Below are positions 25,400 through 39,567 of a DNA stretch of 64,000 bases, one piece after another; position 1 is the stretch's first letter, and the number at the start of each line of letters is the position of its first letter. The position numbers were made by a program, and so were the translations under genes. A model generated the notes under the pieces. It saw only the letters and a program-made list of their open reading frames with translations, was not told where the DNA came from and ran no database searches. Source of the stretch: Scylla paramamosain. Its lineage: Eukaryota > Arthropoda > Malacostraca > Decapoda > Portunidae. The DNA is taken from assembly GCF_035594125.1 (NCBI RefSeq), contig NW_026973738.1, positions 355,001-419,000 of the forward strand. The letters run 5' to 3'.

Positions 25400-25475
<76 letters not shown>
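25400..25475. repeat. (AT)n microsatellite
   Basis: About 76 bp of AT dinucleotides. Confidence 0.98.
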
Positions 25476-25478
<3 letters not shown>

Positions 25479-28282
25479 ACTGAGAAGCATAAGAGTACTA
25501 CTCATTTAGCCTACACTAATAAACAGAAATATCATCTCATCAAAAAACTCATAATCTTAGTTAGGCCGTGTGTTATCAGCAAGGCATATGCATACAAGTA
25601 TCAGAATTATTTTGCCCAAGTTTAACTTTTCAAATAATAATTTGAGCATTTATCCTTCTCACTTGAAGTACAGTTTTTATTTTATTTTCTCATTTTTTTT
25701 TGCTATCAACAATTAAAGTTTATTTGAACATACTTCTCTCCCTTTCAAAGGCCCATACCAGTTTTCCATGAATAAGACCCATTTATTCATTATGATTTTC
25801 ACAAAGCGTACATCCACACACCTCTAACTCCTGAACTAGCCCCCATTTATATCTGGAATTGCTTTTACAATTACACTTTTCTCTTCTTTTTTAAACAGTA
25901 TGTCAAGTACAAATTCTGAGTAATGCTAGAGCCACATCTCTCTATGCTGCAGTAGCTATAACTGAGTAGATACTGACTGACATCCATGCAATAGGAAGTG
26001 GCACTGAGACCATACCAGTCATCTTAGCAAGTCTAAGAACTATGACAGCCTTCTAACTTATAACCAAAAGGCTTATGATCCTTACTTTCAGATGGATATG
26101 GCCATCTACCACTTTTCTTATAGGTGGTGGAGCTTTTAGCCATACTGTCCTTTCCATTCATGGGACAAATGCAATTAGCAAGGCTTATTTATTATGTTCT
26201 CTTCCTTGTGGAAAAAAAATCAACTTGGAGAATCCTCCAAATTTCTGACGTACATCAACAGCTAATGTGACTACTATTCACATTCATTCATCAGTTTAAT
26301 CATGCAGAGGAAATTGTTTTGTGCACTTTTTCAATATTCTAATGTTCATTCAGATACCATTGTCATCTAAGCTGCCTATAAACATACACATGTGTTCTGC
26401 ATCCTTATGGTTAGTAAATTATACTACACAAGTAATTCATAATATGAAATAAAATGTTAGTATATGATGGTATTTGCTAATAGTTACAGAAGCAATGTTT
26501 TGTAGGTCAGGGATGTTGACAGGTAGTGAGTTCAGGTTTGATTTGAAGTTTGACAGGGATGCTGGATGACACAGTTGATTAAGTTTATACAAATAATATA
26601 GCTTAATCATGAGAGAACAGTACTGAATATACTGATTAGAGCATATATTACTAACCAATAAAAGATATTGTACAGTAGTTCCTTAAAAATCTGAGACTGA
26701 GTTCCAGAGATCTCAATATCTCAGACAACATATTTTAGTTTTTACTATCTTTACACTACCCATAATTCTTAAAAAGCAGTATTATATTAAAAATACAGCC
26801 ATATTCCTTAGACTGTTATTCATGAAAAAGAAATGTTTTACCAATGCTGTAGCTACTTTTTTTTTTATCAAGTATGAGTGAAAGCTAACTTAGTGAGCTC
26901 ATGAATTTAATTTCCTCAAGCACAAACTCTGTAAGCTGCAACTTTCACTGAAAGTAAGCATCAAGTAAGTAATTCTAACATCCACATAATACACTATGTT
27001 AGGTTATCAAACCTGAGACCAAGGGTAAAAGGTGTGGCAGCTTTGTTGACAGTTGCCAGTATGTAAATATATCAAGTGGGTGGCATTTTACATGAAATAT
27101 ACCTTTTTATTACTGATTTATCTCCATGCTACAGTGATGCATAGCAACTTCTGATAGTAGCTCAGTGGCCCCTTTTATCAACAGCACTGATGTAACAAGA
27201 GCATGATTAGCATTTGCCATTCTTTCTATTATGCTAGTGACTGCTTGTTCACTATCCATAACAAAATATCTTTGTCAGCTTTACATCCATTATGGTTACT
27301 AGACACAAGGTTGAATGAAGACTGAAATGAGTCCCATTGTAGGTGGCTCATAAGCAATGTATGTGATGTCATAGAGAGCAAGATAATATTCATCACCTCA
27401 TTTTTATTTACACTCAACACTATATGTGACATGATTGTTTTATAGTAATTTTTAGTGGCTGCAACATATCAAGCTTATGCGTTTCCCCTATGAATGAAAA
27501 CAGTCAGAAACAGACTGAAACTAAAAATTGGAATTATTATGCAAAGGGGGATCTAAATGGATGAACACTTATGATAAATTTTGTTTAGATATTTACATTA
27601 CTGTTATGAATATGGTATGGATGGTATGGTATGGTAAGTATGGTATGAATGGTAAGTAAGCAGAACAGGTTTATCAGTCACAATATTTAACAAGATAAAA
27701 ATTCATTCTTGAAGTGGAGTTACTTTTCATGAGTTCAGTTTCACTGACAGTATACCAATTTCAAACAAAGGACCTCATACAGTATTCTACTGTGTAATAA
27801 AACATTTCATGCAGTGGGAAGTCCACCAGGACTGGGGAGAGCTTATTGATTGTTTATTGATTCCTTTGATAAAAATATTGCAATGTCCCCATCTAGACAC
27901 TCCATAGAAATACTGAAACATTTATCTCATGACAAGATAAAATCTACTGATCATAATAGAGTCCCTCAGATGTTGGGACCATAAGGATCATCAGACCCAA
28001 AGATAATTTGGGGGTTTTGCTAATACACAGCTTCCTCCCATCATTTAAATAAATTTTTAATGTTTCAATTTCTCCTATACCATGGACACATGAAGTTTTA
28101 TTTTCTTCAATGCTGAGCTTCTCTGGAGAGAACCTGAGGTAATCCCTATCCAGACATACAGAGATATTATCATACAGTACCCTCTAGAGTTTCATGCTTG
28201 CTTTCTTCCTGATGCATACTGCTTAATTCAAGTATCACAAAAATATGGGTATTGACAACACTGAAAAATGCTTATTCATTCC
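25476..28282. other. non-coding, nothing recognised
   Basis: AT-rich sequence. A small imperfect TATGG-type tandem occurs at 27607-27655. No exon or transposon signature was found. Confidence 0.4.
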
Positions 28283-29400
28283 AGCCACATGGCCTAGAGC
28301 CATGTGAGTGTATTTTGTCTTTACTTATGGCATGATGCAGCAATACAGTCATGCAGCACCATGGACCATAAGAAGTGTGTAAGTGTGTTTTGTTCTCACA
28401 TCCAGCATGACACAGCAGTGTGGCAGTCCAGTGCCATGGTAACTAGAACTTTTTGAATGTGTTTTGTTCTCACATTCAGCATGATGCAGAGGTGCAGTGG
28501 AATGGTACTGTCCTCACATATGGTGTGACACAACAGTACAGCAGTACAATACCATGGTATCTAGAACTGTGTGAATATATGTTTTGTTCTCACATATGGT
28601 GTGATACAGTGATGCTGCATTACAATACCACAGCATCTAGAACTGTGTGAATATGTGTTTCGTTCTCACATATGGTGTGTCACAGCGATGCTGCAGTACA
28701 ATACCATGGCATCTAGAGCTGTGTGAATATGTGTTTTGTTCTCACATATGGCGTGAAACAGCAATGCTGCAGTACAATACCACAGCATCTAGAACTGTGT
28801 GAATCTGTGTTTTGTTCTCACATCTGGTATGACACAGTGGTGCAACAGTGCAGCATGACACAAAAGTCTGTGGTTGATGCAGTGGCACTATAGTGGTGTG
28901 ACATCTCTCATTTGTTTGTGTGCTTTTGCAATATAATGTGACAAAAGCCTCTCTTTCCCCCTCTCTAGTGCATAAACACTTGAGAAATGCAAAATTCTGG
29001 GATTTAAAAATACTAAAAAATGCTTACTTATGTTGACTGCAGAGCCTAGCACTATATGAGTATTTTGTCCTCACATTTGGCATGACACTGTGGTATAGCT
29101 GTCACACAAGTGTGTGTGTTCTGTCCTCACATTCAGAATGACACAGCGGCTGGTGAAGCTGCCACATGAGCAGGTGTTTTGTCCTCACATTCAGTGTGAT
29201 ACAGCAGTGCAGCCACCACATGAGTGTGCATTTCATCCTCACATTCAGTGTGATGCAGCAGTGGCCACCCCATGTGTGTTTTGTCCTGACATTTGATGTG
29301 ACACAGTAGTGCAGTGCCACCACAATGTGTGTATGCTTTGTCCTCATATTCAGTATGATGCAGCATGGTGTGGTCTAGTCATATTTAGAACTGTGTGAAA
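28283..29400 (+). repeat. minisatellite, 76-bp period plus a derived 60-bp-period part
   Basis: Units of the type GTTTTGTTCTCACATATGGT...CTAGAACTGTGTGAATAT recur at 28581, 28657, 28733 and 28809, exactly 76 bp apart. More diverged units extend left to about 28300. From 29040 to 29370 the same core (TTTGTCCTCACATTCAGTGT) recurs with a shorter period of about 60 bp and a CCACATGAGTGTG spacer. Open frames on both strands here (29102-29347 minus, 29114-29296 plus) simply translate the repeat. Confidence 0.92.
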
Positions 29401-29401
29401 A

Positions 29402-30213
29402 CAGCGAGACCTCGGTTCTCGAACTGAATTAATTCCTGAATGCCATTCAAAATCATAAATGTTTGAAAACCAAAATTATTTTTCCCATAGGAATCAATGT
29501 AGTGGATTAATCCATTCCCAGACAACAGTCTATCCTGTCTTAGTGGCTTATGACAGATGCTCCCACAGCCAACATAGCTGCTGCATAACATCAGCTCACA
29601 AATTATTTATCCAGAAAGAATGCATTGAATGAACTTAGTGACAAAACTCATCAGAAGATACTGATTAGACCGTGCAGGTGTTCTGTTTGTCATAGATCTA
29701 GTAAGGGAAACTTTACAGTGACAAAGAGAGGAGCAACCCACTTACCACCAAAATGAATGTGATCATAACACTTAAACATCTTGTTGCTGGGAAAAGGTAC
29801 TGGAAAAATGCAGTTGTGCAGTAGTGATGGCATTGGGGGATCATCAAGAGAGCCACACTTGGCTCGGGATTACTCCTAAACACCGAAAACTATTTACATC
29901 AAGGCTTTTCAACGAGATCACACTAACATTCAAAGATTCAAATTCAATGATTAAAGATTATTTCAAAGATTAAATTACTGTCTTACACTCTTTCTCTCTC
30001 CTCCAAACATATAAAAATGAAGTGAATATTTATAGAAACTATAAATTAGTAATAAACAGCAGCTTTTGCTATGCCTTTTAATATTTGAAATCATGTAACT
30101 TTGTTCTAGAATTGAATTATGGTACTGCAACTGAAGCAAAAATGACTTCAAAATTTTGTTTGAAAACCAATTTGTTAAAAAAAGGGAGGTGTTCAGTAAC
30201 TGAGGTTCCACTG
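29402..30213. mobile_element. mariner-like non-autonomous element, copy B
   Basis: The left terminus is CAGCGAGACCTCGGTTCTCG. The right terminus, on the minus strand, is CAGTGGAACCTCAGTTACTG, followed by TA at 30214-30215. The sub-terminal inverted segments (TTTGAAAACCAAAATTATT on the left) are those of copy A at 8357-9950. It splits the minisatellite: a minisatellite unit resumes immediately after it (30216-30260). At 812 bp with no transposase frame, it is non-autonomous. Confidence 0.8.
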
Positions 30214-30215
30214 TA

Positions 30216-30262
30216 AGTGTGTTTTGTCCCCATACTTGGCATGATGCAGCAGTGTGGTCTTA
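30216..30262 (+). repeat. minisatellite continuation after copy B
   Basis: GTGTGTTTTGTCCCCATACTT...GATGCAGCAGTGTGGTCT is one more unit of the 28283-29400 array, displaced by the mariner-like insertion. Confidence 0.8.
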
Positions 30263-30380
30263 AGTATGAATAACATGATGCCTCTTGATATTGATCATGA
30301 TGCTACAGAGGACTCAGAATTTCCTCTGAGGCAGGCCCCTCGCTTGTATTTCTGGATCTTTGTAAGTTGGCGAGTGTCTG

Positions 30381-32326
<1,946 letters not shown>

Positions 32327-32606
32327 TACCTTCAGTGATGCTAGTTTAGTGAGAAGGATGGATGCAGCTGCCACTGTTGTTAGTGTTGCCGCTGCCACTG
32401 CTACTAACTCCGCCACAACACACAATGATGTGGGTTTAGTGAGAAGGATGGGATGATGCAGTTGCTGCTGCAATACACAATAATGTGAGTTTAGTTAGAA
32501 GGGCAAGCTGCTGCTGCTGCTGCTGCCATACACAGTGATGCATGTTTAGTGAGAAGAAGGACAGGCTGCAGGTGCTGCTGCTGCCACCCCCATCCACAGT
32601 GATATC
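32327..32606 (+). repeat. GCT-rich minisatellite
   Basis: About four imperfect units of 55-90 bp, each with CACAGTGATG-like and TTTAGTGAGAAGGATGG-like parts followed by (GCT/GCC)n. The units start near 32327, 32418, 32476 and 32532. The Ala/Thr-rich frames on both strands are by-products of this repeat. Confidence 0.85.
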
Positions 32607-33030
32607 AACACTGAGCCTTTATTAGCTGTGAATGTAAACATTGGCTCAGCATGGTTTTTTGATGATTGTTACTGTATTATACAGAATTTTATTCATTATC
32701 CTTTCGATATTTTATGAACTTCTAAGTATTTATTACCTTTAGTTATACAGTATGCATAAAAAATTTAAATGTTATAGGTTGAATATATTCTATTTTAATT
32801 TTTGAGGGACCTGTCTCTGCCATGTCAGAACCATGATAATTTTGTGCTATTGCTCTCATCATTAAAACTCTAATGTGAATCGCATCTGATGTGGGTCAGT
32901 AGCAGAACCAAATCCTTGCATTAGCATTGACCTGACTGTACCTTTGTTTCTTCATCAAACATCCTCCAACACAACTCTCCCTCTTCTTTAGTTATACTTA
33001 ACTATCTCCTTCCTGTACATTGAACATTGT
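32607..33030. other. non-coding, nothing recognised
   Basis: AT-rich sequence without a signature. Confidence 0.4.
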
Positions 33031-33033
33031 ACA

Positions 33034-33291
33034 TTGAAGTTTTGCTGGAGTGTGCAAGCTCAGCACAAATTAATTCAGCTAGTGAGGGATTATCTTATGC
33101 TATGGGATCACTGTCATGAGTTATTCAAGGAAACTCAGGCAAATATGAACCAGTGGAGACAGATAGACTTTTTTCTAACCAAGGATGCACCCACTGTCTC
33201 TTCTGTAGCTTCTACAGTTGCAACATATCTTTTATTAAGTGCAATGAAGGAGAACAATCTTCCAGTATCTCAATATCCTTATTCATGGTGA
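33034..33291 (+). pseudogene. MADF-like domain fragment
   Basis: An 85-residue open frame reads HKLIQLVRDYLMLWDHCHEL, then FKETQANMNQWRQIDFF. The spacing LI-x2-V-x5-LWD-x6-(Y/F)K-x8-W-x2-I is that of the MADF/Myb-SANT DNA-binding domain, which is common in arthropod transcription factors and in genes derived from transposons. There is no obvious continuation or splice donor, and no partner domain within 1 kb. It could be an isolated exon of a gene or a transposon relic; I favour a relic. No function is inferred. Confidence 0.4.
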
Positions 33292-33464
33292 AGTGGCTAA
33301 ATAGATGCTAGCTAGGGGTTTGTTGTTGTTGGAATGATATGGCATCAACACAACAGTCTAGTCCCTGCGTGATGCCAATCTTGTTGGGTTTGTGATATCA
33401 CCCAAATGTCCAACATGTTGGAGAGAAATTTGCCTGGTGCAACTGCATACCTTCTTCACTCTTG

Positions 33465-33705
33465 CAGCTATGCTGCACAAGGCTTGCTACATCCTCTCAC
33501 CCTTATTCAGTCTATATTTCTAATACAAGAATTAACCAATATTTTTACTCTTTCTCTCTTTTGCTGGTATCTCTGGAATTCTTTTTCCTGTTCCTGTTTT
33601 TTCTTCTTTGTAAGACTTGAAACTGTTTCAACAGAGAAGTATCAAGAGTCATCAAAAACTAAATTGGCTATCCCTCTTTCTATTTCTTTTAGGGAATGGC
33701 ATTGC
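33465..33705 (+). mobile_element. LINE family A, very diverged 3' fragment (copy 6)
   Basis: GCTGCACAAGGCTTGC, CTCACCCTTATTCAGTC, ACAAGAATTAACC and GGAATGGCATT align in order with the 3' coding end and UTR of family A (reverse complement of about 48240-48465). There are many substitutions and a scrambled region around 33590-33640. It is far older than the other family A copies. Confidence 0.65.
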
Positions 33706-35685
33706 ATAATTCATATTTCAAGGTGTCACACCAACACACTTTAACACAATATTCGAATAAAAATGTGTAAACACAGAACCTCACAGCTATCAACCATATT
33801 TGTGAGTGTGAGCAGGTTTTTCTTTTAAAAGGAGAAAGGTGTGCTTAAGAATATGGCTGTGGGTCTCCAGATAAAAATTTTCAGGTCAAGTTAATTGTAA
33901 AATGATTGCTATTACCATCCTACTGACTTCATCCAAGATCCGTGGGAGAGTAAAGAAATATCCACAACTGTGGCTGATGCCACTGTTTAGTAAGGCTAAC
34001 ATTACATTTCTGCTGCATCATATCATATAAAAGCATAGCATAATAATGAACCATATTCTCATTTTCTTTAGAATTGTACCACACTATGATTTAATATTAT
34101 ATTGCAGTGCATGCTCTATTCATGGTTCATAAGAACCCAACCTAAGTTCAGCTCAATAATGTTTTCCCCAGTAAAAAAAAAAAAAAACATTAAATGTGAA
34201 TATGACATGCATGATTATGATAAATCTGATTTTTCTAGCCATGTATGATAAGAAATTGTTCATAAAAAATCAATAAATCATAAATTTTCCAAGGGTTACT
34301 GTAGTTAATGACTTGATACATGTTGCAATAACTACTTTGATTGTTTCCTTGTAAACTTATTATGCAGCCTGTTTATTGGTGCACTGTATTTGTGTATATC
34401 TTCTATGGGTATGATCATGCTGATCATTGACCAATGAACCAAAACTAAAGTGGAAAGATCATATGTAGGCTTCACTTGCTACTGTAAATATATATTTTTC
34501 TTTTTCTTGTTGCACCCAGCTAGAGTGGTTAATCCACTGAATGTCATATGAATCAACATACTTGGTGAAAGAATAGTAAAAGCAATGCTGGATACAGCAG
34601 CCATAGGAAGCAGCAATGTCATCAGATTGCTCATAACAACATGGCAGACATTTCATGGTCATCACTGTCTTAAAGAAAAAAAAAAGCTACTTCTGTCAAT
34701 ATCAGTGAAGAAGGATGAGCAAGTATAAGCTGCAGCACTGAGCTATTGGCCACTCTTTGGAAATATAGAAATTTTTCTTGGATACAGGTTTTTGCATCTG
34801 TGGAGGTTATAGTGAATAATATATGTTATTCAGTCCAAAACCAGTCAAATTAAACATCAGGTTTCTACTAACAAGACTAAGGATTCTGAAATATCCATGC
34901 CTTGTTGAAACCATGGAACAGTATTTAAAGGTATGTTCTACTTCTTTCAATTATATTGCTTCTAAGAGTATTAAAGAAGGGCTATATGGAAACATGCATG
35001 TATAAAGATGGTATTATGAAGGACAATATATAATTTGGATTTTCTATAAAACATATACATATGAAGTTGTCATTCAACATTTCCATCTATCACATCTCTC
35101 TGTCAAATGTTTGATGTGGAAAAATAATGCTATAACTATCTCACTGGGTGTGTGAAGTTGCCAGTTAGAACAATTAATAAAATTAAACTTTGTGGCTGGG
35201 TGCAAATCACATGTGCATTCTCATTCAGGAAAGCTTGTATTTGACTCATGTAAGAAGTATAAAAGGAACAACTTAGACTATGTAAAAATGCATTTCTCAG
35301 TACATATATTTATCATGTCATTGTCTTACTCCATTCATATCAGATGTTTACTGAACATGTATGTAAAAATTATTTCCATGGAGAAGATGCTTGCTGTCTC
35401 ATTGGTATTTTTTTCTAATACCTCATACATACTTAACCTGAGTGTTAAAGGTATTTGCAAAATTTATTAATTAAAAAAAAAATGTGTAAGCGTGCAGAAA
35501 AATCAACAATTGAAACCTGCAGAACATGTATCTGGGAGAAGTTTTTGCATGTCCAGTGTCCTGCCAGTGATTCAGTGACTTAACTCATTAATGAATTCTG
35601 TGTATTTTGTAAAAAATAATTATGAGTGCACTCATGCTGGATTTTATTTACAGTGGCAAACTCATTGTCTCTGAATCATACTGAT
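33706..35685. other. non-coding, nothing recognised
   Basis: AT-rich. No exon or transposon signature was seen. Confidence 0.4.
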
Positions 35686-35760
35686 GTTGTTGTGATATAC
35701 TAATATGATGGCTTGGTGCATAAGCACAAAAATAGCACTGCAATGGTAAGAATAAAATTA
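35686..35760 (+). repeat. unclassified dispersed repeat, copy 1
   Basis: GATATACTAATATGATGGCT then TGGTGCATAAGCA and AATAGCACT match 43486-43560 over about 75 bp. No inverted repeats or promoter boxes are visible in the shared part. Confidence 0.75.
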
Positions 35761-36676
35761 CATGACAACAACAATAATCAGACAACACTGAACAACACAG
35801 TAAGCATATAAGATACAAGGCAATGACTATGATAAGCAGAACACAAGTAAAAAAAGTTTCATGGATAAAGTAATTTTCTTTTTCCAACAGTGTATGCCTA
35901 ATCACCTGTGGATTACTTCTTTAATTATCACTAAAAAATGCAAATGTTCTTATTTGTTCTAAAATTCAAATGATCTCATTTGTTCAATCATATTAGATTC
36001 CTATGGGATTGCATATAGGGAAGGTAACTGTGATTAAGATGAGAACATGAGATTGCAAACAGTGGCTGTGACTCAGAAGCATGCAGGTTGCAGATTCTAT
36101 ATGCAACCTCCTCCATTCAATCAATATGATGAATATGATTAGCATTTCATTAAGATGTGCTATTGACCTTCCCTATAGGCATGACTAAATGAGTCCTTAT
36201 TGTAGACAATATGAATCCTGCTGAAGGATTTCTGACGCTTTATTTAGTTCCTCACACTATAATTGATACCTGAGACAATTTTGGACAATAGAAACTACTG
36301 TATTTCACTCTTGCTCTCTTGTGACAATATTTGGCTTAAATCTGGCTGCATCTAAATTATACTGATGTGGAAATATAGACTTGCAAGTCAGTATTAAATG
36401 CCAAATACTTATTCAAATACTTATTCAAAAGTAGACACTGAACAAAGATAGGTCAAAATAACCAAATTAGCATTAATTCGAATGATATCTCATGTAGGAC
36501 AATCTAAGTCTTTAACCAGGTAAAAGAATTTAACCTAACAGGTGGGGCAATGAGCATGCTAAGACTCATTACAATAGATTTAAGTAAAAAATTATAGACT
36601 TACAAAAGATATGGGCACAAACTGATTAAAGAGTACAGTAGTGGATAATTGGAAGAGACTTACCACACCTAATATA
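35761..36676. other. non-coding, nothing recognised
   Basis: AT-rich sequence without a signature. Confidence 0.4.
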
Positions 36677-36689
36677 AAAAACAGATTTA

Positions 36690-36858
<169 letters not shown>

Positions 36859-37079
36859 CAACTCTCCCCTATTAGCAAGAAAGACTTGTCATGCAATGCA
36901 AATTTTGTGCTTGATGAAGTTAGATTTAATCTTTTTAACAGAAAAGGGATTAGCTTCACAGATCACCCTGCCTTCCTTATTTAAAAAGAAAAAAAATCTT
37001 ATATAGAAGCTTTGAAAGCAATACAAGCCTAATTCTATAAGCCTAAAAACAACAAAGCAGTATTATTTGTTAGACAAGC

Positions 37080-37082
<3 letters not shown>

Positions 37083-37128
<46 letters not shown>
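37083..37128. repeat. (CA)n microsatellite, left of LINE B fragment
   Basis: About 46 bp of CA dinucleotides. Confidence 0.97.
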
Positions 37129-37131
<3 letters not shown>

Positions 37132-37277
37132 TGAACAAATGGAATGAACTCAGTGAAGATGTTGTAAATGACAAAATTGTCAGTACTTTTAAGACCAAAC
37201 TAGATAGATACGGAGACAGGATACTATGAGATTACTCCCCTCCCATAAACCACAACTAGGTAAATACAACTAGGTAA

Positions 37278-37281
<4 letters not shown>
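37129..37281 (+). mobile_element. LINE family B, severely 5'-truncated copy
   Basis: Its 153 bp match the reverse complement of the LINE B 3' end (19750-19905), from TGGAATGAACTCAGTGAAG through GGATACTATGAGATTACTCC to ACAACTAGGTAAATACAACT. (CA)n lies on both sides. Confidence 0.9.

Positions 37282-37312
<31 letters not shown>
37282..37312. repeat. (CA)n microsatellite, right of LINE B fragment
   Basis: About 30 bp of CA dinucleotides directly following the LINE tail. Confidence 0.96.
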
Positions 37313-37313
<1 letters not shown>

Positions 37314-37625
37314 AGCCTGATTAAAAACTGTGATCACATGATGATTGGTTGTTCCAGCTTTTTTATGGGTAGAAAAAAAGTTGGGTTAAGTTTGCATGGG
37401 TTTAACTGAGTTAGGTAACTTTACCTAAGCTATCCTAGCCCACCCCGAAATTTGCTTGTTTGACTAAACTTCATGTAATTAAAAATCAGAAGCGTTTGTC
37501 TGACCACTGTATTGACCATTGTACACAGTGTCACTATGGTGTCTCAAATATATGCCTATTGATAATGGAACATGATTTCCTACCTTAAAGGATATGCTGG
37601 CTAACTCATGAATACTATGGCAAAG

Positions 37626-37702
37626 ATTTTACTTCGGCAAATCACTTGTCTGCTAGATGGTGCCGTTCACATGAGATACACTACACTTTGCCACACAGTC
37701 AG
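37626..37702 (+). repeat. DIRS element 1 left inverted terminal repeat
   Basis: The outer 52 bp (37626-37677) are the exact inverse of 42572-42623 (internal complementary region). The segment GTTCACATGAGATACACTAC to CAGTCAG (ending 37702) is the inverse of the inner part of the right ITR (42829-42866). Confidence 0.93.
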
Positions 37703-37825
37703 TTACTACGCAGACACCACACAAGTCGGACGTCGGTCCAGCCTCCTGTTCTGTTGTTACGACTTCTGTTATCGAGGAGTGATAGGAATATTACAGTTTT
37801 CTTGTTTGGATTGTGTATTATGGTT

Positions 37826-38047
37826 TCCATTACCTGTTATAAGGGTGGAATATTGTCTTGAGTTATCCGTTGCCTGATTATAGGGCGGAGTACTGTCTAT
37901 GGATATCCGTTACCTGATAAGGGCGGAGTGTTGCCTACTTGAATCCGTTACCTGATTTAAGGGCGGATTATGGACTATAAATATCCGTTACCTTGTATAA
38001 GGGCGAATTATTGGTTATATGATATCCGTTACTTGGTATAAGGCGGA
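37826..38047 (+). repeat. six-copy motif array in DIRS element 1 leader
   Basis: Six copies of a TCCGTTACCTGAT...AAGGGCGGA motif, about 24 bp each and spaced about 40 bp apart, begin near 37826, 37865, 37905, 37943, 37983 and 38024. The first is the most diverged. The array lies between the left ITR and the gag-like ORF. DIRS element 2 has a related six-copy array at the same place (56553-57040). Confidence 0.88.
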
Positions 38048-38303
38048 TTATTGGCAAATATTTTATGCTATATATATATATAACAATATTTGGGCACTCT
38101 CGTGAGCCGACATAGGTGCGAGATGGTTCCATCTTGTTACCCATTATTGGGGCAAGAGGAATATTGCCTTATTTACAAGCTTGGGGGCATTTGACTTCCC
38201 AGATTACTATAAGGAAGGAGTTTTTGATTTAAAGTTACCCTGTGTGTGAGGTTAAGGCACCCGTGGGGTTATAAAAGGAACTGCTGTTAAAAGGGGTGGC
38301 ATC

Positions 38304-39567
38304 TTGTTAACATTAGCCGCCATGTCTAGGACGCCTTCTGATGCTTGCCCCAGTCCTGAGAGATTCAGAACTACCAGCATACCACGCACCTCAGCTAAGG
38401 AAAAGGAATTACACAAGGGGAGTAAACATGAAGAAAGATCCAGATCTAAGAGCTGTTCTACTCGTCATGAGAGGTTAAGTTACTCTCGGTCACCTTCCCC
38501 TTCTCCAAAATACGCTGGTGAAGACAGCAATGCGCCTTCTTTGGGCATGATTATGGATGCTTTGACTGAGTTGAGGAAAGACATGGACAAGCTTAAGAAG
38601 GAAAATAGGGATGTGAAGTCACAAGCAGTTCATAACAATGCTCCCCAGTCGGTGTCAAATAATACTTTGATGCCTGATTCTCAGGAATCACAGGCAGGAT
38701 TTTCTGGATTTAGAACTCCACTGAGGGAGGACAGTGATGAGGAAGAGGAAATCCAGAGGGATGTTCCTCATGATAGTATATTGTTACAAGGTGCTAAGAA
38801 TTATGGACCCATGGAAACTGTCTCAAAAGAACTTGACAAGGAAATTGCTGCAATGGTGAACCACCTGTTTATTAATGGCATGAGGCAGGAAGATTACAAA
38901 GCCATTGTAGAGGATGAGGTGACATTTAGACCAAATAACTGCCATGCATTAACTCAAATGGATTGCAACCCACAGGTCCTGGACGCACTGCCTGCAGAGG
39001 CAAAGATGGCAGACTTCCGCTTAAGGGAAGTGGGAAAAAAGATATTACCAAGGCAGCTACTATTGTTGTAAAATCGCTTACTGTGCTAGACAAGGTGGCA
39101 CGTGATGAAGAGCACCAAATTACTGCAAATGAGGTGGCCATGCTCAATGGTGCATTAGCATTATTGGGTAATGCCCACTACAGAAATAACTTGAACAGGC
39201 GACATATCATAAAGAGGGACATTAATCCCAAATATTCTCTTTGTGTGCTGACAAGGCTCCCATGACGGGTCTATTGTTTGGGGATGACCTGTCACAAGCC
39301 AACAGAAATATTGAGGAGGCAGAAAGGCTGAAAACCAAATTCACTTTTAAGAAGCCTACATCTTGGACTGCAAGCAGTGGCAGATTTGGTGGAGGTAAAC
39401 AATGTAACTTTTTTGCCAAGGCCTCCTCCTGTGGATTCCCATCCAGATATCAGCCGTATGGTTTTAGCAGGATGCCCTCCAGTGGTGAACACAGGCGCTC
39501 CTACCCTGCTCAAGCTTGGACAACAAAAAACGTGAGAGGCCGGGGTCAACATATCCCCCGGCATTAA
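38304..39567 (+). pseudogene. DIRS element 1 ORF1 (gag-like), frameshifted
   Basis: This is the equivalent of the 430-residue ORF1 of element 2. The N-terminal piece (38304-39071) has an RS-rich start, then MIMDALTELRKDMDKLKKEN (coiled coil) and SILLQGAKNYGP, AAMVNHLFINGMRQEDYKAI and VLDALPAEAKMADFRLREVG. The frame then shifts to 38963-39265 (DITKAATIVVKSLTVLDKVA) and again to 39241-39567 (MTGLLFGDDLSQANRNIEEA), ending RGQHIPRH. Two frameshifts make it non-functional. Confidence 0.85.

Noticed and set aside
29102..29366. Cys/His-rich repeated protein on the minus strand
   Set aside because: It translates the minisatellite; the period follows the DNA repeat and the frame is broken between units.
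28283..29400. CRISPR-like array
   Set aside because: The repeated unit is a continuous 76-bp tandem without unique spacers, and the genome is eukaryotic.
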